64,000 bases of DNA from contig JAISAH010000111.1 of assembly GCA_031266805.1 (NCBI GenBank), forward strand, positions 48,605 through 112,604. Direction: 5' to 3'. Below are positions 55,838 to 64,000 of this stretch, in pieces. The notes below the pieces were generated by a model. It was given only the letters and a program-made list of their open reading frames with translations, made no database searches and had not been told where the DNA came from. Each line of letters starts with the position of its first letter. Position 1 is the stretch's first letter. The position numbers and the translations under genes are program-made. Origin of the DNA: Gracilibacteraceae bacterium (GTDB taxonomy: Bacteria; Bacillota; Desulfitobacteriia; Desulfitobacteriales; Syntrophobotulaceae).

Positions 55838-57250
55838 ATGCTGGTCCTGGCTTCCGCGTCGCCGCGCCGCCGCTTTTTGCTGACGGAATGGGGATATGAT
55901 TTCGCGGTGGTGGATCCGGCTGCTGACGAGAGCTGGCCGCCGGGCGCCGGGCCGGAAGCGGGAGCGGGGATCCTCGCGGAGCGCAAAGCCGCCGCCGGCC
56001 GCCGCCTGTGGCAAAAGCAGGGCGGCGCCTCCGGGGACGTAATCCTCGGCGCGGACACCGTCGTCGAGCTGGGCGGGCATATTTACGGCAAACCGGCGGA
56101 CGAAGCTGACGCGGAGCGGATGCTGGCGGAATTAAGCGGGCGGACGCATAAAGTCGTGACCGGGTTTGCGATCATATACGCGGACGGCGGCGCGACCCGC
56201 GTCGTCAAAGACAGCGTGACCTCGATGGTGCGGTTCCACAAACTGACGGCCGCCCAGATCCGCGCCTATGTCGCGGGCGGCGAGCCGCTGGATAAAGCCG
56301 GCGCCTACGCCTGTCAGGGGGATGGGCGCAAGTTTGTGCAGCGGATCGACGGCTCGGAGGAAAATGTTATCGGCCTGCCGATGGAGACTCTGTGTTCTTC
56401 TTTGTTCGCCTGCGGCATATCTCCCGCCGCCGGAGAATCGTCTGTCAGAGAGCCGTCTGTCATGGAACCCGCCGCTGCCAGAGCCAAAGTATCCGCCGGT
56501 TCGCCGGCACCGGCGCCCGCTCCAGCCCGGCCGCCCAAGGCGCACAAGGCAGACCGGGCCGGAGCGAACGGACTCCGCGTCACGGATATGCCGGCAGAGC
56601 TCAAACCGCGGGAACGCGCCGTCCGTTACGGCGTCGGGGCTCTCTCGAACGGCGAGCTGCTCGCCCTCCTGCTGCGAGTGGGCACACAGGGCGAAAACGC
56701 CCTCCGGCTGGCGGAACATATCCTGACGGAGACCGGCGGCTTGCGCGCTCTGGCGAAAATCACCTTGCCGGAGCTGACCAAAACGCGCGGCGTCGGCCAG
56801 GCCAAGGCGCTCCTGCTGCTCGCGGCTTTTGAATTGGGACGGCGAACCGCGGAAGACACAGACGACCCAGACAGAGTGGTCGTCACCAAGCCGGAGGACG
56901 CGGTCACACTGCTTAACGACATGCGCAGTCTGGACCGAGAGCATTTTCGCGTCATTTTTCTGAATACCAAAAACAAAGTGCTGGGCAGCGAGTCAATATC
57001 GGTCGGCTCTTTGAATTCTTCGATCGTTCACCCGCGGGAATGTTTCAAGGGAGCGCTGCGTTACGGCGCGAACGCCGTGATCCTCGCCCACAATCACCCG
57101 AGCGGCGACCCGACTCCCAGCCGGCAGGACCTCGCGCTGACGCAGCGCCTTGTCGACAGCGGCAAGATATTGGGAATAGAAGTGCTTGACCATATCATCG
57201 TCGGTGAGAAAAATTTTATCAGCTTGAAGGAAAGCGGCGACATGAAGTGA
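55838..57250 (+). CDS. Fusion: Maf (septum formation/nucleotide pyrophosphatase) plus RadC (JAB/MPN domain)
   Basis: Maf: LASASPRRRFLLTEWGYDF, GADTVVELGGHIYGKP; Pro/Ala-rich linker; RadC: GVGQAKALLLLAAFELGRR, HNHPSGDPTPSRQD. Confidence 0.93.
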   Translation: MLVLASASPRRRFLLTEWGYDFAVVDPAADESWPPGAGPEAGAGILAERKAAAGRRLWQKQGGASGDVILGADTVVELGGHIYGKPADEADAERMLAELSGRTHKVVTGFAIIYADGGATRVVKDSVTSMVRFHKLTAAQIRAYVAGGEPLDKAGAYACQGDGRKFVQRIDGSEENVIGLPMETLCSSLFACGISPAAGESSVREPSVMEPAAARAKVSAGSPAPAPAPARPPKAHKADRAGANGLRVTDMPAELKPRERAVRYGVGALSNGELLALLLRVGTQGENALRLAEHILTETGGLRALAKITLPELTKTRGVGQAKALLLLAAFELGRRTAEDTDDPDRVVVTKPEDAVTLLNDMRSLDREHFRVIFLNTKNKVLGSESISVGSLNSSIVHPRECFKGALRYGANAVILAHNHPSGDPTPSRQDLALTQRLVDSGKILGIEVLDHIIVGEKNFISLKESGDMK

Positions 57251-57282
57251 AATATTACGTTTGACGGCATTATGCCAGACGA

Positions 57283-58341
57283 GTGGTCAATCAGCGCTTC
57301 CTCAGCGGAAGGATGAACGAAAAAATGTTTATGACAAGGGATTTGGGTATTGACCTGGGCACGGCGAACACGCTCGTGCATATGAAAGGCAAGGGCATCG
57401 TCGTCCGTGAGCCCTCGGTCGTGGCGATGGATATAGAACGCAAAGAACCGCTGGCCGTGGGCGCGCACGCCAAAGAGATGATAGGTCGCACGCCGAGCAA
57501 TATCGTGGCCATCCGTCCTTTGAAAGACGGAGTCATCTCCGATTTCAACATCACGCAGAAGATGCTGAAATACTTTATCAGCAGAGCCATGGGCTCCAGG
57601 ATCCAGTTCGCGCGGCCGCGGGTCGTCATTTGCGTTCCCTCCGGCGTGACGGCCGTAGAGGAAAGAGCGGTCAAAGAGGCGGCCGTAGCCGCCGGCGCCC
57701 GCGACCCCATTATCATGGAAGAGCCGATGGCGGCGGCGATCGGGGCGGGGATGCCGGTCAACGAACCCACGGGCAATATGATAGTCGATATCGGCGGCGG
57801 CACCACGGAAGTAGGCGTCATTTCCATGGGCGGCATAGTCACGGCCTGCTCGATCCGCACCGCCGGAGACGAGATGGACGAATCGATTATCGCCTATGTG
57901 AAAAAAATGTATAATCTCTTTGTCGGATACCAGTCCGCCGAAGAAATCAAGCACCGGATCGGTTCGGCTTTCGACCCGCCCCGCGGCGCCACTTATGATA
58001 TCAAGGGGCGGGATCTTCTGACCGGGCTGCCCAAAACAGTGACCATCACATCGGAAGAAATTCGCGACGCGCTTTCCGAGCCGGTGGCGGAGATCGTGGA
58101 GGCAGTCAAGTCCTGCCTGGAAAAGACGCCGCCGGAACTGGCGGCGGATATTATCGACCGGGGCGTCATCATGGCCGGCGGCGGTTCCCTTTTGCAAAAC
58201 CTCGACCGGCTGCTTATGAACGAAACCGGCATCCCCGTGCATATAGCGGAAGATCCCCTGTCCTGCGTCGCGCTCGGCGCCGGCAAAGTGTTGGATAATG
58301 AGGAAATCATGAGAAATCTGGCTGAACTGCAGAAAAACTGA
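57283..58341 (+). CDS. mreB: Rod shape-determining protein MreB (true start may be the ATG near 57325-57331)
   Basis: [47 protein letters not shown]. Confidence 0.97.
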   Translation: MVNQRFLSGRMNEKMFMTRDLGIDLGTANTLVHMKGKGIVVREPSVVAMDIERKEPLAVGAHAKEMIGRTPSNIVAIRPLKDGVISDFNITQKMLKYFISRAMGSRIQFARPRVVICVPSGVTAVEERAVKEAAVAAGARDPIIMEEPMAAAIGAGMPVNEPTGNMIVDIGGGTTEVGVISMGGIVTACSIRTAGDEMDESIIAYVKKMYNLFVGYQSAEEIKHRIGSAFDPPRGATYDIKGRDLLTGLPKTVTITSEEIRDALSEPVAEIVEAVKSCLEKTPPELAADIIDRGVIMAGGGSLLQNLDRLLMNETGIPVHIAEDPLSCVALGAGKVLDNEEIMRNLAELQKN

Positions 58342-58358
58342 CCGTCGGAGGCGCAAAG

Positions 58359-59222
58359 ATGAAAAAACGGATAAGTCCGCTGGTTTGGGCTGTCATCATC
58401 TTTGCCGCGTTCTTTGTCATATTGACCGCCATTCGCCTGAGCGGCGCCGGGGCCGGGTTGCCCAACCCGGTAGGGGGCGCGCTCCGGGCGGCGCTGGCGC
58501 CGGTGGAACGGGTGATCTGGCTCTGCGGCGAGGGTTTGAAAAACAATTTTCAAGCCTTGTGGCGTTTCCGGGAAGTGCAGGCGGAAAACGAATCGCTGCG
58601 CGAACAAGTGGAAACGCTGACGGATGAAAATCTTCGTCTCAAGGAAGACGTGCTGGCCGCTTTGCGTTACAGCGACTGGCAAGAAGTATTCGAGAACCCG
58701 GTGCTGGCCGATTATGAAAAAATCGGCGCTCAGGTCGTCATGCGCAATCCCGTCACATGGTATCGCATGCTCACGCTGAACAGAGGTTCGTCTGACCGCG
58801 TCGGCGTGAATGACGCGGTGGTCGGGCGACTGGGGCTGGTGGGCAAGGTCGTGGCCGTCACGCCTACGACGGCGGATGTGATGCTGCTGACCGACGGAGA
58901 CGGACAGGTGGCCGCTCTGACGCGGGATAAAAACGGGACGGCTGTTTTTGGGGTGGTGCGCGGCGATTATCATCAGGGCAGTATCTTTGATATGGAGAGC
59001 GCGCTGGAGATGGAATTCCGCCGGGAAGAGCCGGTCGAGACCGGCGAGGTGGTTTATACTTCCGGCCTGGGAGGGATTTACCCCCGGGGGCTGCCGATAG
59101 GCGTCGTCACGGACATCCAGATGAGCGGCGCCGGCATGCTTCAGGTGGCCGTGATCGAACCGCTGGCTGATTTTGCCGCGCTGGAGGAAGTGATCATCAT
59201 CAAACCGGCGGCGGCGAACTAG
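58359..59222 (+). CDS. mreC: Rod shape-determining protein MreC
   Basis: N-terminal TM, coiled coil, GVVRGDYHQG...YTSGLGGIYPRGLPIGVV; mre operon. Confidence 0.95.
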   Translation: MKKRISPLVWAVIIFAAFFVILTAIRLSGAGAGLPNPVGGALRAALAPVERVIWLCGEGLKNNFQALWRFREVQAENESLREQVETLTDENLRLKEDVLAALRYSDWQEVFENPVLADYEKIGAQVVMRNPVTWYRMLTLNRGSSDRVGVNDAVVGRLGLVGKVVAVTPTTADVMLLTDGDGQVAALTRDKNGTAVFGVVRGDYHQGSIFDMESALEMEFRREEPVETGEVVYTSGLGGIYPRGLPIGVVTDIQMSGAGMLQVAVIEPLADFAALEEVIIIKPAAAN

Positions 59223-59737
59223 TGTTAAGATATGTGTGGATGTTTCTCATATGGTGCGCCTGCCTTGTTCTCACGGGCACCGTGTTTGAAATGCTCGCCT
59301 GGGGCGCGGTCAAGCCGGATATGGTCATGCTATGGGCGATCTACGTCGCTTTGCACCACACGCCGGCTCGGGGCGCGGCCTGCGGTTTTGTCTCCGGCCT
59401 GCTGTTTGATTTCTACCTTGGACGCTATTTTGGCGTTTACGCCGTCGTCTTGCCGCTCATATCCTTGTTAAGCGGCATTTTGCAAAAAAAATGGTACCGC
59501 GAAAACATCCCGCTCACTATAGTCCTGGTGTTCCTGCTCACCTGCATCGGCCAGAGCGCGGTCGCGGCTCTGAATCTGGCGGGCGGCGCCGCTCTCTATC
59601 TGCGCGATGTTCTGCCGCTTATAGCGGGGATCGCTTTTTATAACGCGCTGCTGACCCCGCTGACCTATCCCTGGCTGCACAAGGCTTTCACGCTCGGTTT
59701 CCTGCGACGAAAGCTGAAATGGGAAGAAGAACGCTAA
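59222..59737 (+). CDS. mreD: Rod shape-determining protein MreD
   Basis: Multi-TM; ARGAACGFVSGLLFDFYLGRYFGVYAVVLPLISLLSG; between mreC and mrdA. Confidence 0.92.
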   Translation: MLRYVWMFLIWCACLVLTGTVFEMLAWGAVKPDMVMLWAIYVALHHTPARGAACGFVSGLLFDFYLGRYFGVYAVVLPLISLLSGILQKKWYRENIPLTIVLVFLLTCIGQSAVAALNLAGGAALYLRDVLPLIAGIAFYNALLTPLTYPWLHKAFTLGFLRRKLKWEEER

Positions 59738-59741
59738 AAGG

Positions 59742-61811
59742 GTGGTGAACATGGAAAAACAAAGCAGGCATAAGATCCAAACGCGTCTCTCCGTCCTAGG
59801 CGTCGTCGTCGTCCTCTGTTTTTTTGTGCTGGGCGCGAACCTCTGGCGGCTGCAGATCGCCGGCGCCGAATATTACGCGGAGATGGCCGAGGGCAATGTG
59901 CTTAAAAATGTGAGCACCTCTCCGGTGCGCGGGGAGATCGTCGACGCCGGCGGTACGGTGCTGGCGCGCAGCGAGCCGGTTTTTGCCGTGACGCTGGATT
60001 GGACGGATCTGCGCGATCTCAATAAAAACCGGGAAGAAGTCGTCAGCCGCCTGGCCGGGTATATCGAGCCCTACTGGCCTTACGCCAACCAATCGGTGGA
60101 ATTGATCACCGAGGACATTCTGGTCATGATCCAAAACCAACAGCGGCAGAATTATCAGTCCGCCGTTATCCTGGAAAATATTCCCTCGGAATTGCGCGCC
60201 GTCCTGGCCGAACACAGCAACGAACTGCCGGGGGTAAACGTGACGGCGCTGCCGGAAAGGGTCTATCCCCAGGGCACGCGGCTGGGTCAGGTCCTTGGTT
60301 ATGTGCGCGAGATCAGCGAGGAGGAAATGACGCAGTTCAACGCGGACGGCGACTTTGAATACCGGCCGGGAGATTTTGTCGGCAAGATGGGCGTGGAAAA
60401 AAGTTATGACGCGTGGCTGCGCGGCGAGCGCGGCTTGGAACGGGTCAGCATCGACGGGCAGGGGCGGCCCATCGACAAGGAAACTTTGATCGAGGCCAAA
60501 CCCGGTTATACCGTGCAGCTCACGGTCGATCTGGAGCTGCAGAAAACGTTGGAAGACGCGCTGGACAAAGTTGTGAAGGAGATACAAAAAAAGAATCCCA
60601 AAGCGCAGGTCGGCGCGGCGGTCGTGCTGGACGTCAAGACGGGCGGTATTTTGGCGATGGCCTCCCGCCCCTATATGGATCCGAACGAACTCATCGGTAA
60701 TATTTCCGAGGAAACAGCGGAAAGATATTTTAACAGCGAAGAAGCGGCCTCCTTCAATCGGGCGCTGACGGGCCTGTACGCGCCGGGATCCACTTTTAAG
60801 ATGCTGGTCGGCATGGCCGGCCTGGAAACCGGCGTGGTGACCGAAGATACTTATTTTAACGACGTGCTTTACTCTCTGGGCGGAGCGGGGATCATGGCTC
60901 AGGGCGTGCCGGAGTGGGGCGGCAATAATTTTGGCCGCGTCAATATTTACAGCGCGCTGGCTCATTCTTCCAACATCTATTTTCAGATAGTCGGCCGGCG
61001 CACGGTGGAAAAGGAACCGGAGTTCATACGCCAGCTCTGCCTGGAATTTGGGCTTGGCGCCATGTCCGGCGTGGATCTGCCCGGAGAAGCGGAGGGGATC
61101 GCCCCGTCTCCTTCCTGGAAAAACGAGTATTTTAAACCATATTATGATAGGCAATATGAGGCGAATGTCAAAAGCATTGAGGAAAAATACGCGGCCCTTC
61201 TGCAAGAGACCGCAGGCGATCAGGAAAAAAGGGATGTGGAGTACCAGCGCGCCGACGATTTGCGGCGGGCGCAGCAGCTGTATGAGAGCCAGATAGATTT
61301 TAACGTGAATTGGCGTCCGGCGGACAGTTTTTACAACGCTATCGGGCAGAGCTACAATTCTTACACCATTTTGCAATTAGCCAACTATGTGGCGGCAATT
61401 GTAAACGGCGGGTATCATTATCGCCCGCATGTGGTGGACCGCGTCCTTGACCCTTTTACCGGGGAAACGGTCTGGACTTTTGAGCCGGAAGTCCTGAATC
61501 AGGTCTCCGTCTCGCCGCGCGTCCTCGCGATCGTCAAAGAAGGGATGGCCGGAGTCACGCGGCCTGGAGGCACGGCCGGCAGTCTGTTCGCGGATACGCC
61601 GCAGTTTTCCGGCGGCGGGAAAACGGGCACAGCGCAACAGGGTTCCAAGGACACGGCTTTCGGCAAAACCTATAACGGGATGTTCGTCGCTTTTGCTCCT
61701 TATGACGATCCGCAGATTGCTTTCGCCAGCGTCATTGAGTTTGGGGACAGCGGCGGCGGCACGTCCGGTCTCGTGGCCAAGGAAGTGTTCAAACAGTATT
61801 TTGGCTGGTAG
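59742..61811 (+). CDS. mrdA: Penicillin-binding protein 2 (rod-complex transpeptidase)
   Basis: YAPGSTFKM (SxxK), SSN, GKTGTAQQG (KTG) motifs. Confidence 0.96.
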   Translation: MVNMEKQSRHKIQTRLSVLGVVVVLCFFVLGANLWRLQIAGAEYYAEMAEGNVLKNVSTSPVRGEIVDAGGTVLARSEPVFAVTLDWTDLRDLNKNREEVVSRLAGYIEPYWPYANQSVELITEDILVMIQNQQRQNYQSAVILENIPSELRAVLAEHSNELPGVNVTALPERVYPQGTRLGQVLGYVREISEEEMTQFNADGDFEYRPGDFVGKMGVEKSYDAWLRGERGLERVSIDGQGRPIDKETLIEAKPGYTVQLTVDLELQKTLEDALDKVVKEIQKKNPKAQVGAAVVLDVKTGGILAMASRPYMDPNELIGNISEETAERYFNSEEAASFNRALTGLYAPGSTFKMLVGMAGLETGVVTEDTYFNDVLYSLGGAGIMAQGVPEWGGNNFGRVNIYSALAHSSNIYFQIVGRRTVEKEPEFIRQLCLEFGLGAMSGVDLPGEAEGIAPSPSWKNEYFKPYYDRQYEANVKSIEEKYAALLQETAGDQEKRDVEYQRADDLRRAQQLYESQIDFNVNWRPADSFYNAIGQSYNSYTILQLANYVAAIVNGGYHYRPHVVDRVLDPFTGETVWTFEPEVLNQVSVSPRVLAIVKEGMAGVTRPGGTAGSLFADTPQFSGGGKTGTAQQGSKDTAFGKTYNGMFVAFAPYDDPQIAFASVIEFGDSGGGTSGLVAKEVFKQYFGW

Positions 61812-61846
61812 GCGTCTGTCTGCCGGGTCAATGATGAGGAGGACGT

Positions 61847-63022
61847 ATGAGTAAGGAATTGGAACTGAAATACGGTTGCAATCCGAACCAGAAACCGGCG
61901 CGTATCTTCAGCCCGGCAAGCGAACTGCCGCTCAGGGTGTTAAACGGCAATCCGGGTTATATCAATTTTTTGGACGCTTTGAACGGCTGGCAGCTGGCGC
62001 GGGAACTGAAGGCGGCGACAGGTCTGCCGGCGGCGGCCTCGTTTAAGCATGTCAGCCCGGCGGGCGCCGCGATCGGGCTGCCGCTGCCCCTTGATTTGCA
62101 AAAGAGCTGTTTTGTGGACGACCTGCCGCTCAGCCCTTTGGCGGCGGCCTATGCCCGGGCCCGCGGCGCGGACCGCGTTTCCTCCTACGGAGATTTTATC
62201 GCCCTGTCAGACGACTGCGACCGGGCAACGGCGGCGCTGATCGCCAGGGAAGTTTCGGACGGCGTCATAGCGCCGGGTTACGAGCCGGAAGCGCTGTCCA
62301 TCCTGAAGGGCAAGCGGCAGGGCCGTTACAATATCGTGCAGATTGACGCCGGTTACAGGCCGCCGCCTGTCGAGCGCAAAGAGGTGTTCGGCGTCGTTTT
62401 TGAGCAGGGGCGCAACGATATCGTCATCGACGGCTCTCTGCTGCGGAACTTCCCCACCCGGAAGAAAGAACTGCCGGAAACGGCGCGGCGCGACCTGCTC
62501 GTGGCCCTCGTCACCCTCAAATACACCCAGTCCAACTCCGTCTGTTACGCGGCGGACGGGCAGGCGATCGGCGTGGGCGCCGGCCAGCAGTCCCGCATCC
62601 ATTGCACGCGGCTGGCCGGGGATAAGGCGGATCTGTGGCAATTGCGCCGGCATCCCCGCGCGCTGGAACTGCCGTTTCGCCCGGACATCAGCCGGCCGGA
62701 GCGGGATAACCTGATCGACCTCTATCTTTCGGACGGGTTCGAGGATTTATTGGGCGGCGGCGCCTGGGACCGGGTTTTTACCCGGCGGCCGCAGCCGCTC
62801 TCCGCGGCGGAAAAAGGCGATTGGCTGGCGGCGGTTGACGGCGTGTCTCTGGCCTCGGACGCGTTTTTCCCTTTCGGCGATAACATAGAACGGGCGCGCC
62901 GGAGCGGTGTGCGCTATATAGCGCAGACGGGCGGCTCCATACGGGACGACCATGTGATAGAGGCTTGCGACCGTTTGGGCATAACGATGGCGCTCACCGG
63001 GGTCCGGCTTTTCCATCATTAA
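61847..63022 (+). CDS. Stand-alone AICAR formyltransferase (PurH C-terminal-like, no IMP cyclohydrolase domain)
   Basis: LKYGCNPNQKPARIF, LPAAASFKHVSPAGAAIG, LKYTQSNSVCYAADGQAIGVGAGQQSRIHCTRLAG. Confidence 0.95.
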   Translation: MSKELELKYGCNPNQKPARIFSPASELPLRVLNGNPGYINFLDALNGWQLARELKAATGLPAAASFKHVSPAGAAIGLPLPLDLQKSCFVDDLPLSPLAAAYARARGADRVSSYGDFIALSDDCDRATAALIAREVSDGVIAPGYEPEALSILKGKRQGRYNIVQIDAGYRPPPVERKEVFGVVFEQGRNDIVIDGSLLRNFPTRKKELPETARRDLLVALVTLKYTQSNSVCYAADGQAIGVGAGQQSRIHCTRLAGDKADLWQLRRHPRALELPFRPDISRPERDNLIDLYLSDGFEDLLGGGAWDRVFTRRPQPLSAAEKGDWLAAVDGVSLASDAFFPFGDNIERARRSGVRYIAQTGGSIRDDHVIEACDRLGITMALTGVRLFHH

Positions 63023-63040
63023 AGGAAGCAGATTAATTCC

Positions 63041-63068
63041 GTCATTGCGAGCAGAGCGAAGCAATCCA
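63041..63068. repeat. REP-like intergenic element fragment
   Basis: GTCATTGCGAGCAGAGCGAAGCAATCCA, imperfect palindrome resembling a widely distributed bacterial intergenic repeat. Confidence 0.45.
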
Positions 63069-63081
63069 GCAAAACCTGTGT

Positions 63082-63534
63082 TTACTCGCCGGTAAAACGG
63101 ATATTGCGCGTCTGCCCCTGGGCGTCGCGATAAACGACCCGCCGCAAAAAAGCGTTGCGGATCACCCGTCTGCACATGAGGCACGGCTCACCGGAAGCGA
63201 GAGCGCCGTCCGCTTCAAATCCGGCTATATATATGATACCGCCGTTCATTTGGACGGGATCGCCCGCGATGATCGCGTTCTGCTCCGCGTGGACGGCTAC
63301 GCAAAGCTCGTAGCGCTCGCCTTTGGGCACGTTATGCCGCTGGCGCGCGCATACGCCGGTATCGACGCAGTTTTCCTCGCCGCGGGCTGAACCGTTGTAG
63401 CCTGTGCTGACGATGATATTGTCCTTGACGATGACGGCGCCGTAGCGCCGGCGCAGGCAGGTGGAGCGAGAAGAAACGACGGAAGCCAGTTCCAGGAAAT
63501 ATTCGTCCCAAGAAGGCCGGCGCCATGGATCCAT
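63082..63534 (-). CDS. dCMP/cytidine deaminase family protein (ComEB-like)
   Basis: HAEQNAII and EPCLMCRRVI zinc motifs; RPSWDEYFLELASVVSSRSTCLRRRYGAVIVKDN; start MDPWRRPSWDEY. Confidence 0.95.
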   Translation of the reverse strand: MDPWRRPSWDEYFLELASVVSSRSTCLRRRYGAVIVKDNIIVSTGYNGSARGEENCVDTGVCARQRHNVPKGERYELCVAVHAEQNAIIAGDPVQMNGGIIYIAGFEADGALASGEPCLMCRRVIRNAFLRRVVYRDAQGQTRNIRFTGE

Positions 63535-63784
63535 ATAAACACGCCCTTTCAACTGAACGACTTTGCCTTTCATTATATCACAGTTTGCGGCGGCGCAAAA
63601 CGTATGCCGGTATGACGGGTGCATGTCAGGAATGTTTGAAAGCGCTACGATTAAGGAAAAGAACCATGTGCGAAAAGCGTCGCCCATAGTTCTTTTTTGT
63701 TTGCCCCGTCTATCATCCTCTATCCGCCAGTCTTTTGGCGCTGCTCATGTATATTTTCTTCGCGAGGGGTGCATGACAAATTTG

Positions 63785-63816
63785 TGGGGTCCCGTCATTC
63801 CGGGCGTCACCCGGGA
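63785..63816. repeat. Hairpin-forming REP-like sequence
   Basis: GGGTCCCGTCATTCCGGGCGTCACCCGGGAGACCC: nested complementary arms GGTC/GACC and CCGGG/CCCGG. Confidence 0.4.
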
Positions 63817-63904
63817 GACCCCTCCGCCGCTTCGCGGCACTGTTGGCAAGACCGCCTAAGCGCCTGTGGCGCAAGGCGCTCTAAGGAATCGTAACTAAAT
63901 AAAC

Positions 63905-63933
63905 TGGACATTCATGCAAATATACGCTATACT
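63905..63933 (+). promoter_or_regulatory. Promoter of the truncated terminal ORF
   Basis: TGGACA-17 bp-TATACT ending 7 nt before an ATG. Confidence 0.6.
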
Positions 63934-63939
63934 GTATGC

Positions 63940-64000
63940 ATGAAGAATATTGATGAAAATGCGCTCAAGAAACGCATAGAGAATGTATTGCCAACACTAA
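63940..64000 (+). CDS. Truncated ORF start, possibly a transposase (ISAzo13-like)
   Basis: MKNIDENALKKRIENVLPTL, cut by window end; only 20 aa, resembles N-termini of ISAzo13-type transposases. Confidence 0.3.
   Translation, partial: MKNIDENALKKRIENVLPTL

Noticed and set aside
59796-61376. 526-aa minus-strand ORF antisense to mrdA
   Set aside because: Same shadow effect; mrdA on the plus strand has all SxxK/SxN/KTG motifs. The same applies to antisense ORFs 13179..14474, 53914..55185, 57094..58356, 12233..13033 and 25028..25990

Overview
This 64 kb, GC-rich window is a chromosomal segment from a Bacillota (Firmicutes) bacterium. Support comes from ctsR-mcsA-mcsB-clpC-radA, spoVG, ylbF, sepF and murT/gatD. 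I annotated it by reading the supplied translations and DNA; no database search was run. Most of the window is housekeeping: xseAB, corA, fchA/folD, an ABC-2 exporter, pilT/ylbF/miaB, a LysM/G5/M23 peptidase, a MinD-like ATPase, pyk, gap, larB, three tandem M42 peptidases, the class III heat-shock operon, galU, nadD, sepF/yggT/ileS, mreBCD/mrdA, AICAR transformylase and dCMP deaminase, plus one tRNA-Leu(CAG). The accessory region at about 35.9-43.8 kb is the most interesting part. It holds a VanA-type glycopeptide-resistance-like cluster (vanR-vanS-D-Ala:D-Lac-type ligase-vanX) with no vanH, and VanR-box-like sites upstream of both transcription units. Other candidate novelties are an in-frame EamA transporter-MurT fusion coupled to gatD, a Maf-RadC fusion, a succinyl-CoA-ligase-like operon with an embedded Fe-S protein gene, a BTAD regulator with a degenerate GGDEF-like C-terminus, a MinD ATPase with a PilZ/YcgR-like N-terminus, a zinc-ribbon-LRR-zinc-ribbon protein, and 4 x 11-bp iterons upstream of an ABC exporter. 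No CRISPR array, rRNA or prophage was seen.
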